This document shows positions 16,764 to 26,198 of a stretch of 64,000 nucleotides of DNA, piece after piece; position 1 is the first letter of the stretch; the number at the start of each line of letters is the position of its first letter. A program made the translations under genes and the position numbers. Under the pieces are notes generated by a model. That model worked only from the letters and a program-made list of their open reading frames with translations. It did no database searches and was not told the DNA's origin. This DNA is from JAFDBW01 sp963825575 (GTDB taxonomy: Bacteria > Desulfobacterota > Desulfuromonadia > Desulfuromonadales > BM103). The stretch lies in NCBI GenBank assembly GCA_963825575.1, contig CAWGUB010000027.1, positions 1 through 64,000 on the forward strand, read 5' to 3'.

Positions 16764-18065
16764 TCACGCGGCCTTCAACCCCTGAAAGATCCTCCACCCC
16801 TTGAGCAGGTCCAGTGCGCGCATCAACTGGAAATCTTTGCGGGTTTCTTCATCAAGCATGGGATCCTCTTTCGGCTCGACACCTGAAGCATTCCCCTCAA
16901 GAATGAAATGATTCTTCAGATCCTTTTCGCGGAAGTGATTGAAATCTTCCATTTCCTTGATTTCAATCTGCTGCACCTCGATGTCCGGGATAATCCCGCG
17001 TGCCTGGATCGAAGTTCCGTTCGGCGTATAATACTTTGCCGTCGTCAGTCTCAGGCCGGAATCATCGCTGAGCGGAATAATCGTCTGCACAGAGCCCTTG
17101 CCAAAGCTCTGGGTCCCCATGATCACGGCACGATCGTGGTCCTGCAGCGCTCCTGCAACGATTTCTGAAGCACTGGCACTCCCACCGTTGATCAGCACGA
17201 CCATCGAATAGTCAGGCTCCGTTCCGGTGCGCGTGGCCGAAAATTCCATCTGTGCGTCGTCCTCGCGCCCCTTGGTGTAAACAATCAGCCCGTCAGTCAG
17301 GAACTGATCGGAAACTTCAACAGCCTGATCGAGTAAGCCTCCGGGGTTATTACGCAAATCCAGCACCAGCCCCTCCAGCTTTTCGCTGTTCTCCTCACGC
17401 AAGGTGTCAAGGGCCTGTGCAAGATCGGGCCCCGTGCGCTCCTGAAACTGCGCAAGACGAACATAACCGAAGCCCTTTTCCAGAGTCCTGGCCTTTACAC
17501 TTTTAACCTTGATGACCTCGCGTTCGAGAGTGAATGCTTGTGGTTTCTCGAACGACGACCGCATGACGGTGATTGTGATCTCTGTCCCGGCAGCTCCACG
17601 CATGAGCTGCACGGCTTCCATGATTTTCATATCCTTGGTGAACTGGTCCTCTATTTTCAGGATATGATCACCGGCTTTCAGACCGGCCCGGGAGGCAGGA
17701 GTATCTTCAATTGGCGAGACAATTGTCAGGAGCCCGTCACGCAGGGAAATTTCGATTCCGAGACCGCCGAATTCACCACGGGTGTCGACCTTCATCTCCT
17801 TGTAAATCTCGGGAGACATAAAAGCGGAATGCGGGTCGAGGGAGGCGAGCATACCATCGATAGCCCCATAGATCAGGTCTTTGATAGACACCTCTTCGAC
17901 ATAACTGCGCTTTACGATGGTCAGGACATCAGTAAAAATCTGCAATTCCTGGTAATCCGAAGGCTCATCGGCGGCGGCAACCGGGGTATGTCCGACGAAC
18001 GCCAATCCGCTGGCCAGTAGAAGCAGTAACGCAAACATAAGAATGGTCGTCTTGTTTTTCAACAT
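16764..18065 (-). CDS. ctpA: C-terminal processing peptidase CtpA (S41 family)
   Basis: A 433-residue periplasmic serine protease. It has a signal peptide (residues 1-31), a PDZ domain (about 95-180) that controls substrate entry, and the S41 catalytic domain with Ser298 in GSASASE and Lys323 in SFGKGSVQ. Proteins of this family trim or degrade murein hydrolases and lipoproteins at the envelope. It follows an EnvC-like activator, and the pairing is widely conserved, suggesting that it limits cell-wall hydrolysis. The start ATG is 16 bases after the end of the upstream gene and has a GGAGGA ribosome site. Confidence 0.94.
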   Translation of the reverse strand: MLKNKTTILMFALLLLLASGLAFVGHTPVAAADEPSDYQELQIFTDVLTIVKRSYVEEVSIKDLIYGAIDGMLASLDPHSAFMSPEIYKEMKVDTRGEFGGLGIEISLRDGLLTIVSPIEDTPASRAGLKAGDHILKIEDQFTKDMKIMEAVQLMRGAAGTEITITVMRSSFEKPQAFTLEREVIKVKSVKARTLEKGFGYVRLAQFQERTGPDLAQALDTLREENSEKLEGLVLDLRNNPGGLLDQAVEVSDQFLTDGLIVYTKGREDDAQMEFSATRTGTEPDYSMVVLINGGSASASEIVAGALQDHDRAVIMGTQSFGKGSVQTIIPLSDDSGLRLTTAKYYTPNGTSIQARGIIPDIEVQQIEIKEMEDFNHFREKDLKNHFILEGNASGVEPKEDPMLDEETRKDFQLMRALDLLKGWRIFQGLKAA

Positions 18066-18081
18066 ACTCTCCTCCGTAACC

Positions 18082-19251
18082 TCAGCGCGGCTTCAGCCAG
18101 TCGCCGGGGTTGAGGGGTTTGCCCCCTTGGCGTATTTCAAAATAGACCGCATCGCGGCCCTCGTAGCCGGAGTAGGCAATCACCTCGGCGGCCGCTACCG
18201 GGTCTCCAACTTGCTTGGTAAAGCGTGCCATATGCGCATACAGGGTATAGTACTTACGGCCATGATCAACAATCATCAACTTGCCATAGCCACGCAAACT
18301 GTTGGCAAAAATCACTTTTCCGCTGGCAGCAGCATTGACGGGTGTCCCGACAGCAGTTTCAATATCAAAGCCATGACTTTCGATGAGAGTCCCCAGGTCA
18401 CCATGACGGCTGGTGCCGAAACCAACCCTGAGTTTGCCGGGGACGGGCCAGAGAAGACGTCCTTTTTGCGACAGGAACCCTTCCCGACTTTCAGTATAGG
18501 GTTGCACCTGATCCGTTTCAAGTTTTTTGACCAGTTCGTTGAGACGGGCTGCTTTGGCGCGCAAGCCCTGCAGCATCTTCTCGAGCGATTCGGCATCTTG
18601 CTTCACTTCTGCCAACAGGATCTTCTTGTTTTTCCTCGCCTTTTGCAGGGTTTCCTGCTCTCTGTTTCGCCTCAGAACCACAGCCGACTGCTTTTTCTCC
18701 ATCACCTCAAGTTCGTTAAGTGCAGCACGATGATCCTGCATCTGCATCCGGTATTGATTGAGTAAATCGCGATCGTGGCGGACCATCCTGGAGAGGAAGG
18801 CATATTTCTCGGCTATATCGCGAGGGCTCTCCGTTTCGGCAAGCAGCGCCTTGATCAGGCCGACCTCGCCGGTCTTGTAAAGGACAACCAGACGGCTCCG
18901 GATCTGTTGTTCAGTCAGGTCACGCGAAGCATCAAGCTTTTCCAGGGCCTTGCGTTTAACCTTCATTTGCGCCGTTAATTCGGTCAGTTGCTGTTGACTT
19001 TTTCTTTCCAGCCTCTCGATGCGACGCACTTCGGCGGTCAGGCGCTCAAGATCATCCGACAACGCGCCCCCTTCGGACTGTTTGTTCCGCAGACCCTCAA
19101 GGGTCGTTCTGATCTGCTTCTGGATTTGATCGAGGCGCTCACGACTCTCATCCAGTTCATCCGCAGCGGATGCCGTCCACGGAGACAATACCAGCGAGAC
19201 AATCAACAGCCGCAACAACATATTGAACATTATGCCATTGAATCGCTTCAT
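18082..19251 (-). CDS. envC: EnvC-like murein hydrolase activator (degenerate LytM)
   Basis: A 389-residue exported protein with a signal peptide (about residues 1-29), a long coiled coil (about 30-245) and a C-terminal LytM domain. The metal site is incomplete: the final HxH of active LytM enzymes is replaced (DAVYFEIR), as in E. coli EnvC, so it should activate amidases rather than cut peptidoglycan. EnvC binds FtsX in the periplasm through its coiled coil, and ftsX is the preceding gene, overlapping by four bases (ATGA). Confidence 0.9.
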   Translation of the reverse strand: MKRFNGIMFNMLLRLLIVSLVLSPWTASAADELDESRERLDQIQKQIRTTLEGLRNKQSEGGALSDDLERLTAEVRRIERLERKSQQQLTELTAQMKVKRKALEKLDASRDLTEQQIRSRLVVLYKTGEVGLIKALLAETESPRDIAEKYAFLSRMVRHDRDLLNQYRMQMQDHRAALNELEVMEKKQSAVVLRRNREQETLQKARKNKKILLAEVKQDAESLEKMLQGLRAKAARLNELVKKLETDQVQPYTESREGFLSQKGRLLWPVPGKLRVGFGTSRHGDLGTLIESHGFDIETAVGTPVNAAASGKVIFANSLRGYGKLMIVDHGRKYYTLYAHMARFTKQVGDPVAAAEVIAYSGYEGRDAVYFEIRQGGKPLNPGDWLKPR

Positions 19252-20153
19252 GGGGCTCCGAAACGAACAAACTTGCGCAGCGCAAACAGGCTGCCTAACA
19301 GGCCGATCAGACCGCCGCCAACGATCAGCATGGCCTGCCAGAGAACCGGCAGGAAATGGATTGTATCGATCCCGGTAATCAGAAGCAGGCTGCCCAGGCT
19401 TTTTTGCAGGACAATTTCGAAAACCACGAAGCTCATCCCGAGTGCGGTCAAACCGCCGAGAACTCCCTGGAGAGCCCCTTCCACCAGGAACGGCAGTTTG
19501 ATAAACAGTGACGTGGCACCGACCATGGCCATCGCCTCGAGTTCATCCTGTCGCGCATAAAGGGTCAATTTGATCGTGTTGGCAACGATTACCAGCGCCG
19601 CGAAAACCAGAAAGCCACCCAACGCCGCACCGGACATTCTCAACAGGAGCAGGAATGCCTCAAGCTTCTCCAGCCAGCCCTGACCATACTGCAAGTCGGT
19701 AAATCGGTGGTCCACACGCAAACGCTCGACCACTGCGGTCATTGCAAGTTCATTTCGCCATTCATCAGTCAGACTGATTTCAAGCGATGCAGGCAGGACC
19801 TCCGGGCCAAGACCCTCGACCAGTTCAGCATCGTCTCCAAGTCGCTTGCGAAACCGCTCTAAAGCCATCTCACGAGAGACAAAGGACACCTTTGCCACTT
19901 CGGGATATTGCTCGATATCCCTGATCCAACCCTTGACGACACCTTCCTCGGGGACTTCATCCAGGTAGGCGACTATTGTCAGTGTTTCACCCCATGATGC
20001 GGTGAGTTGCTGGACATTCAGGACCGCAATGGCAAAAAACGCCAGCAGGGCCAGGGCAACCGCAATCGTGCCGACTGACGCCAGGCTCAGCACAGGGCTC
20101 TGCCGCATATTGCGCAGTGCGCGCCTGAAGAAATATCCACCACGTAGAATCAT
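19248..20153 (-). CDS. ftsX: Cell division protein FtsX
   Basis: A 301-residue inner-membrane protein with the FtsX plan: one N-terminal helix (about residues 20-45), a periplasmic domain (about 50-165) and three further helices near the C-terminus. FtsEX couples ATP hydrolysis at the division site to activation of cell-wall hydrolases through EnvC-type proteins. Its start shares one base with the ftsE stop (TGATG), and its end overlaps envC. Confidence 0.94.
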   Translation of the reverse strand: MILRGGYFFRRALRNMRQSPVLSLASVGTIAVALALLAFFAIAVLNVQQLTASWGETLTIVAYLDEVPEEGVVKGWIRDIEQYPEVAKVSFVSREMALERFRKRLGDDAELVEGLGPEVLPASLEISLTDEWRNELAMTAVVERLRVDHRFTDLQYGQGWLEKLEAFLLLLRMSGAALGGFLVFAALVIVANTIKLTLYARQDELEAMAMVGATSLFIKLPFLVEGALQGVLGGLTALGMSFVVFEIVLQKSLGSLLLITGIDTIHFLPVLWQAMLIVGGGLIGLLGSLFALRKFVRFGAP

Positions 20154-20854
20154 CAGGGTTGGCCTGTCACTTTGGTTTGTCCACGGAACAGGGGCATGTC
20201 GTCCATCGCCAGGCTGCCGGAGTCCAGGGAAACCACCCGGCGCGGGAACTGGCGAATCAGGCTGCGGTCATGGGTGGCCATGATGATCGTAGTGCCACGT
20301 GCGTTGGCACCTTTGAATAATTCCATGATATCCAGAGTCACTTCCGGATCGAGGTTTCCGGTCGGTTCGTCAGCCAGCAGCACCAGGGGGTCGACCACCA
20401 GCGCGCGCGCCACGGCAACCCGTTGTTGCTCGCCACCCGAGAGTTGCAATGGCAGATGATTCAGCCGATGTTCAAGCCCGACGTTTTTCAGGGTCTGGTA
20501 AACTTTTTTGCTGATTTCAAACCGTTTACGCCCCTGGACTTCGAGAGGAAAGGCCACGTTTTCAAAGACTGTGCGGCGGTTCAGCAGTTTAAAGTCCTGA
20601 AAGATGATACCGAGATTGCGCCGCAGGTAGGGAATACGGGAGACCCCGTAACGGGTAATGTTCATGCCATTGACCAGGATCTGACCGCGGGTCGGCCGTT
20701 CAGCGCAGTAGAGAAGCTTGAGCAGGGTGGATTTGCCGGCTCCGGAAGGCCCGGTCAGGTAGACGAACTCACCTTTTTCTACCGTGAGAGTGACATCCTT
20801 GAGGGCGTACTGGTCGCGCTGGTAAGCTTTGCAGACATTGTACAGCTGTATCAT
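20153..20854 (-). CDS. ftsE: Cell division ATP-binding protein FtsE
   Basis: A 233-residue ABC-type ATPase. Walker A GPSGAGKS is at about residues 35-42, the signature LSGGEQQR and Walker B LLADEPTGNLD follow, and the Q-loop is present (IFQDFKLL). It is the cytoplasmic motor of FtsEX. The ATG at 20854 overlaps the stop of the upstream pseudopilin gene (TGATG); a TTG six bases upstream is less likely. Confidence 0.96.
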   Translation of the reverse strand: MIQLYNVCKAYQRDQYALKDVTLTVEKGEFVYLTGPSGAGKSTLLKLLYCAERPTRGQILVNGMNITRYGVSRIPYLRRNLGIIFQDFKLLNRRTVFENVAFPLEVQGRKRFEISKKVYQTLKNVGLEHRLNHLPLQLSGGEQQRVAVARALVVDPLVLLADEPTGNLDPEVTLDIMELFKGANARGTTIIMATHDRSLIRQFPRRVVSLDSGSLAMDDMPLFRGQTKVTGQP

Positions 20855-21261
20855 CACCAATCTCGATATGGAATGCCATTCAGGCCGACACGGTCATCGC
20901 CACTGTGAACATCCTCCAGCCCGCCTTCGGCGATTTCGCCCTCAAGTGACGGGGTTGGCGGAATTTCCTCCCAGGTTTCAGTCGACTGGGTAAAGGGGTC
21001 ACGGGGGATATCACGCAGGTACTTGCTGGCGACCAGGTCATCCAGTGATTCGGGGTAACGGATATGATCAGCAAAATACGCATCAATCGCCCGGCGCATC
21101 TGGTACAGGTCTTCCATCAGCACTGCTTCGCGGGCCTTGATCAGGTTGCGCTGGTAATTCGGCACCACGATACTGGCCAGGATACCGATGATCGACATGA
21201 CGATCAGCAGTTCGATAAGGGTAAACCCGTTTTCTGATTTTTTTCTAAACAGCAGGCTCAT
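20854..21261 (-). CDS. GspG-like pseudopilin 2
   Basis: A 135-residue type II secretion pseudopilin. The prepilin peptidase site is SENG/FTLIELL near the N-terminus, with Glu at position 5 of the mature protein, followed by one hydrophobic helix. The C-terminal half has the GspG pattern (IPRDPF, then HSGDDRVGLNGIPYRDW), which in GspG includes a calcium-binding loop. A GTG at 21270, overlapping the previous gene, is an alternative start. It follows a second, different pseudopilin gene and precedes ftsE. Confidence 0.9.
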   Translation of the reverse strand: MSLLFRKKSENGFTLIELLIVMSIIGILASIVVPNYQRNLIKAREAVLMEDLYQMRRAIDAYFADHIRYPESLDDLVASKYLRDIPRDPFTQSTETWEEIPPTPSLEGEIAEGGLEDVHSGDDRVGLNGIPYRDW

Positions 21262-21266
21262 CTGTA

Positions 21267-21764
21267 TCACCAGGTGTTGTAAGGTGTTCCATCCAGCGCG
21301 TAACGCTGGCTCTGTGAGTAAACATCGTAAATATCATCTCCGCCGTAGAAGGTCGAGTCAGGATCGTCTTTGTACGCACGCAGTCCCCACCCCTCATCAT
21401 ACTCATCAAATGGATCCTTCGGTAAACGCCTCAGGTATCTGCGTTTGTAAGGGTATAGGCCGCCCCAGTCGCTGCCTTCGAGAAGATCTTCAAGAGATTC
21501 CGGATAGCCGGTTTCATCAACTGCTGCAATGATTTTTTTCTGTTCTACAGCTTTGTCAAAGTCCGCCTTGTAATAATCGATCGCCGTCCGGATTTCCCGT
21601 AAAGAACGGCGCAGTTCCAGTTCTTTGCCACGTAGCGCAGTCATTTCGGCCATCGGCACAATCACCGAGGCAAGCACTGCCAGGATGGCCATGGCCAGGA
21701 CCATTTCCAGCAAGGTCAGGCCACGCTGTCCTCTGGAGAAGGTTATGGAGTAATGAGAACTCAA
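21267..21764 (-). CDS. GspG-like pseudopilin 1
   Basis: A 165-residue pseudopilin with the cleavage site QRG/LTLLEMV, Glu5 of the mature form, and a hydrophobic helix. The C-terminal part again ends with a GspG-like segment (LPKDPFDEYDEGW, then YSQSQRYALDGTPYNTW). The start appears to be TTG at 21764, overlapping the end of the secretin gene. Two GspG-like genes side by side, rather than the usual GspG-H-I-J-K series, suggest a minimal pilin set for this machine or that the other minor pilins are elsewhere. Confidence 0.88.
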   Translation of the reverse strand: MSSHYSITFSRGQRGLTLLEMVLAMAILAVLASVIVPMAEMTALRGKELELRRSLREIRTAIDYYKADFDKAVEQKKIIAAVDETGYPESLEDLLEGSDWGGLYPYKRRYLRRLPKDPFDEYDEGWGLRAYKDDPDSTFYGGDDIYDVYSQSQRYALDGTPYNTW

Positions 21765-24326
21765 CGGACTTCAATCACGACCGCTTCGGGCACGACCTGA
21801 AGCCGGACTCCTTCAGGATTGCGGAAATTAACCCGATTGACCTTAAGCTGGGTCTCACCTGCTGCAATCGGCTTAAAAACCGCGTTGAACAGTGTACCGG
21901 AACCGGAAGCCCCTTGGCCGCCCGGCCCCTGCTTGTAACCCACGATCACTTGTCCGGTAGCCTGGTTGGGGCTGTTTGAGAAGACCGTGGCCTGGCCTCC
22001 TTGCTGGAGAAAATCGCCTTCATTGATGCTGACCAGTTCGAGCGCGGCGGGATCGTAACTGATAAAGAGCGGCGCACTGTAGAGTTGTTCAACCCCGCTC
22101 ACCAGCACTGCAACAGTAAATTCTTGTCCCTGCTCGACCTGCTTCGGCCCGGAAAAGCTGATGCTCGCAGGGGCCTTTTTCGGTGTCTCGGCAACAATCG
22201 GCAGGCCGATTTCTTCCTTTGGCGCGATTTGTTCTGTTTGTACCGCCTCATCAGCAGCTCCAACAGTTGGGGTTGCTGCCTTCCAGGAAGTCATTTCTTC
22301 CCGTTCAGAGGACTCTTCCGCAGCAGCGGTCGGAACAGCTGTCGGTTTTGGCACCATTTCCCCTTCAACACCCGCCGGAGCAGCTTGCCCTGTCATGGCG
22401 TGCCCGGTTGAGGACGGAAGAACATCTGAATCCGCCGTGACCGATATCGGCTTGACCCCCGGTGCAGCGAGAAGTCTTGTTGCCTCGATTTCACTCAGGA
22501 AAGGTTTGACAAAGGCGCCGAAGTTCGGGCCGTTTTTCAGATTGTCCTCGCCACCGGACCAGATGGTCGCGATATCAAAATCCGGGAGCTCAAACTTCTT
22601 GATGATGTAGGGTGTAATCGACAAGATGATCTCACGTTTCTCGTCGTTGTTCGAGTAGTTGGTAAACAAACTCCCGAGCCAGGGGATCTCACCAAGAAAT
22701 GGGATCGTCGACTTGTTTCTGGTTTTATTGTTTTCGTACAGCCCGCCAAGGATGGTGCGTGCACCGTCAAGCAAAACCAGGGAGGTCTCCGCATTGGTCG
22801 TTGTGAGTGCAATCGGTGATTCCCCTGTTGTATCAGCAGAATCCAGTCTTTCTGCGCTGCTGACCTCCAGTTTGATTTTGGTCAGCACCGTGCCGTCGAG
22901 TTGGACATTTGGTTCGATATCGAGTTTGATGCCGGAATCCACGTACTGGACGTTCTGTGTCGTTGAGTCAGAGGTGCCGACTTGCGTCGTTGTCACAATC
23001 GGGTCACGCTTGCCGATATGGACTTTCGCCTTCTCCTTGTTCTTGACCCGGATCTTCGGACTCGCCAGAAGCTCGGTTGAATTCAGCGTTTTCGCAAAAT
23101 CGAAGGTGGCTGTGGGGATAGTGTAGAAGGTCTGTAAACTACTCAAACTCGACGCCAATCCGCTCGTAGCGGAACCTGGGCCGAGTGTATCATTAAGGAT
23201 ATTTGTCCCGTCCTGGGAAAAGCCGAGACTGGTGCTGTAGGTGCTCAATTTAGGCCCGAAGTTCAGAGCATCGGTATCCCTGACCGCAAGCACCTCGACG
23301 TCGAAAAGCACCTCGGAATCGGCACGGTCCGCCGCAGCGAGGATCTGTTCGGCAAGCCTGATAACCTCCGGTTTGTCGCGGATCACCAGGGCGTTGCGCT
23401 CTTCGTGGACGTAAATCTTGCGCAACTGCAACATGGTCCGCAACAGGTTGACCGCCTTCTTGGCGTCGATGTGCGACAGGTAAAAGGTCTGGATCAAATA
23501 GTCTTCGTACTGCTTGGCTTTCTCACGGGATTCGGGATAGATGATAATGGTCTTGCTGTTGAGCACCTTCTTGCTCAAACCATTCATCTGCATGATCAGT
23601 TCCATCGCCTGGGCAAAGCTGGCTTTTTCGAGGAGGATCGTAATCGGCTGGCTGCGGATTCCTTCATCGAAGATGAAGTTGATCCCGCTCAATTCCGACA
23701 GGATGCCAAACACATCCTTGATTTTGGCATCCTTGAAGCTCAGGGTGATCGGCTCGTCCGAGGCCACGTCCAGTTCAATGCCGTCCATGGAAAGCGTATT
23801 CTGATCACGGTCCAACAGGTCCTTGATCGCCAGGGCACGGGCATTGTTTGTATCCAGATGCAGCGCCCTTTCTATAGCCTTTCTGGCTAAAGCCAGGTCC
23901 CTCTTGGCATAGAAGTCTGCCCCTTCCTCGGCGTACTTTTGCGCTTCCATGATATTTCTCAGCTCGCCTTCTTCCTGTATCGCAACTTCGATGCTGGGAT
24001 CGAAATCCTTGGCCCGTGCCGTACTCCGCCAGCGCCTCGGCGTACTTGCCCGCGTCTCTTAATTCACGAGCCTGCCTGATATGGTATGCGGCGGCACGGG
24101 TCCGGGAGGCGACCAGTTTCAGCTTGTAGGTCATGCTGCCCGGCTCCAGGTCAATCGCTTCGAGATATTTTTCAACGGCCTGGTCGTAATTCTCTTCGGC
24201 GACCAGTTGTTCGGCTTCCTCGAATGCTGAACGAGCCTCCATGGCGGTGGTACAGCCTCCGACCCACAACAGTGCAAGCGCCAGCAATACCCACCCGGCT
24301 AAATGGAACTTATTGATTCTTGCCAT
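21761..24326 (-). CDS. gspD: Secretin (GspD/PilQ-like) lipoprotein with TPR and cohesin domains, apparent frameshift
   Basis: Outer-membrane channel of the secretion operon. The N-terminus is a lipoprotein signal (LLWVGGC, Cys about residue 25), then TPR-like repeats, secretin N-domains, the secretin core (about 400-620, with VQYVDSGIKLDIEPNV and LLDGARTILGGLYE) and, after a low-complexity linker, a C-terminal cohesin-like domain of about 125 residues (from SFSGPKQVEQGQEFTVAV). One extra base near 24013-24015 shifts the frame between AEALAEYGT and AKDFDPSIEVAIQEEGELRNIMEAQ; removing it gives 854 residues. The ATG at 24326 has GGAGGG about 8 bases before it. Without a correction, only an N-terminal fragment and a leaderless secretin would be made. 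Confidence 0.88.
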
Positions 24327-25068
24327 CGACTTCTCCCTCCGTGGCATTTTCATTGCCAGGATTTTCCTGTTCCTGTGACGCATTTGGGTTAAACATTTTT
24401 CTCAAGCCACGGGGCTTCGTTACGGGCCAAGAATTACTGTCACCCTGGTCACCTTGGAAACCCTGGCCTCCTTGCCTTGCAGCGGGCGCCGCACTGAGTT
24501 TCTGTTTCTCAATCAACTCGATTTCTATCAGCCCCTCACGACCTGCATGACGCACTTTCAGAAGCTTGTTATCGATCTGGACAACCAGGAATTCCTGGCT
24601 TACACCGAAGCGTTCACCCTGCTTGACCAGGAACAGGTTCCCACCGCTGGAGAGAAAGACCGTCTTTTCTCCAGCTTTTTCCAGAAACCCGAGGAAGGTG
24701 AATTGACTCAGCGATTTCTGCACCACTTCGACAGGAACTGCCTCGAACATAACAACGGGTTTCGAAACTTCTTTTTGAACAACCGGGGGCGGGGGCGCAA
24801 TCTTGACCAGGTGACGCTGGTCAAACCTGAAGATATCACGCTGCGCGCCGGTAAATTCCTGCTGTTCTGATGTCAGATAAGCAAAGTCAATGCGCCCGCG
24901 GGGCTCTTTTTCATCCATCCCGGGAGATTTCTCGTTAACAGGTTGCTTGCGCTGGCCTGCCGCCCTTGGAGGAGCCTTTTCGAGGCGCGGTGTCGCCAGG
25001 TATGCATATACCAGGCAGACCGCCAGAACTCCAAGCAAGGCCCCCAGGATGACGCGTTTGCGATTCAT
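24310..25068 (-). CDS. GspC/PilP-like inner-membrane secretion protein
   Basis: A 252-residue protein with one N-terminal membrane helix (about residues 7-27), a variable periplasmic region rich in proline, and a small beta domain (about 115-190, with FTFLGFLEKAGEKTVFLSS and LVKQGERFG) of the PilP/GspC homology type, which contacts the secretin N0 domain. The tail is low complexity. Its ATG overlaps the PilO-like stop by four bases and its end overlaps the secretin start by 17 bases, which fits a protein that docks to the secretin. Confidence 0.75.
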   Translation of the reverse strand: MNRKRVILGALLGVLAVCLVYAYLATPRLEKAPPRAAGQRKQPVNEKSPGMDEKEPRGRIDFAYLTSEQQEFTGAQRDIFRFDQRHLVKIAPPPPVVQKEVSKPVVMFEAVPVEVVQKSLSQFTFLGFLEKAGEKTVFLSSGGNLFLVKQGERFGVSQEFLVVQIDNKLLKVRHAGREGLIEIELIEKQKLSAAPAARQGGQGFQGDQGDSNSWPVTKPRGLRKMFNPNASQEQENPGNENATEGEVDGKNQ

Positions 25069-25637
25069 GTATCACGCCCCCCCGACCGAAAATAGGTTTC
25101 CAGCTTCAAGCGCAGGTTGACTCCCTTGTCATCCTCACCCTGCAGGCCGATCTGTTTGATGGAAATCAACCTGGTGGACTGCTCAAGGGAGTGGATGAAC
25201 CTCTTGATCTGAGCGTAATCTCCGGCAACATTGAAGTTCAGCTCGAGCTGCAAAAGTTCGCTCTCTTTGAGTTGCACGGAGCTGTAACTAATTCTGGTGA
25301 TGTTCAGACGGGCGCGACTTGACAGAACCAGCAGCTCCTCGATAAGACCGGTGAATTCCAGGTAATCGGGTATCGACTGGTGAAACTTGACAAGGTCCTG
25401 AGCAGCCATGAGATACGCTTGTTCCGGGGTGTTCGTCGCCCCCCCCTGGTTGCGCAGCAGCTGCCGGACTTCAGTCTGTCTTTTCAGGAAAGTGCTTTCC
25501 TGCTCAGCAACGCGAGGCACAATGAACTGCTCCAGCGCCACGATGAGCAGCAAGTTTATGATGAGCAGAACACCGAGCAGCACCAATGAGTTGCGATAGG
25601 ATCTCCAGAGTTGCCCGGCCAGTTCCTTCCAGCGCAT
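25065..25637 (-). CDS. pilO: PilO/GspM-like assembly protein
   Basis: A 190-residue bitopic inner-membrane protein: a short cytoplasmic start, a membrane helix at about residues 17-37, a coiled coil and a ferredoxin-like periplasmic domain (about 75-185). This is the PilO plan. PilO pairs with PilN and links the inner platform to the secretin through PilP/GspC. Start and stop overlap both neighbours (TGATG and ATGA). Confidence 0.85.
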   Translation of the reverse strand: MRWKELAGQLWRSYRNSLVLLGVLLIINLLLIVALEQFIVPRVAEQESTFLKRQTEVRQLLRNQGGATNTPEQAYLMAAQDLVKFHQSIPDYLEFTGLIEELLVLSSRARLNITRISYSSVQLKESELLQLELNFNVAGDYAQIKRFIHSLEQSTRLISIKQIGLQGEDDKGVNLRLKLETYFRSGGRDT

Positions 25638-26191
25638 CAGAAAGCCTCCCTGATCACGATAGAGAACCCTGTGAGGACCTGACTGCTGTTGCTCTGTTCC
25701 TGCTTGATTTCGCCATGACTCTGCAGGAACGCCTGATTCAGATCCTCGGACGCCAGGAGATTGTCGACGAACCTGGTCAGTGCTGATACATCACGGGCAA
25801 CCCCGGAAAGCTGGACCGTGCGTGCCTTGAAATTCGGTTGAATCGAATGAATGCTGACATCATCAGGGAGCACGCTTTCAAACCTGCTGAGCAGGTCCGT
25901 CCAACGAAACCGGTCAGCGTCGATGATCTCGATTGCACTTTCAACCTCGACTTTCACCGCGATCAGTTTTTCCGGAGTGTAATCTGCCGACGTCCCATGA
26001 ATCCCTGAAATCTGATCATTCAATTCCTGGAAGCGTTGGTCGAGCATCTGTAGCTGTCGGTAGTTCCTGTATCCATAGGAGCCATTCAACAGCAACAGCA
26101 GCAGCAGCACAATACCGAACACCGATAGCCAGAGACGGACGTTCTGGCGATTCAGGTAAGGCTTGCTGGCTAGATTGAGTTTAATTTCCAT
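25637..26191 (-). CDS. pilN: PilN-like assembly protein
   Basis: A 184-residue protein starting with the PilN-type segment IKLNLASKPYLNR, which binds PilM in the cytoplasm, then a membrane helix (about residues 20-40), a coiled coil and a periplasmic ferredoxin-like domain ending in TGFSIVI. It follows the PilM-like gene by 7 bases. Confidence 0.88.
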   Translation of the reverse strand: MEIKLNLASKPYLNRQNVRLWLSVFGIVLLLLLLLNGSYGYRNYRQLQMLDQRFQELNDQISGIHGTSADYTPEKLIAVKVEVESAIEIIDADRFRWTDLLSRFESVLPDDVSIHSIQPNFKARTVQLSGVARDVSALTRFVDNLLASEDLNQAFLQSHGEIKQEQSNSSQVLTGFSIVIREAF

Positions 26192-26198
26192 AGTTTCA

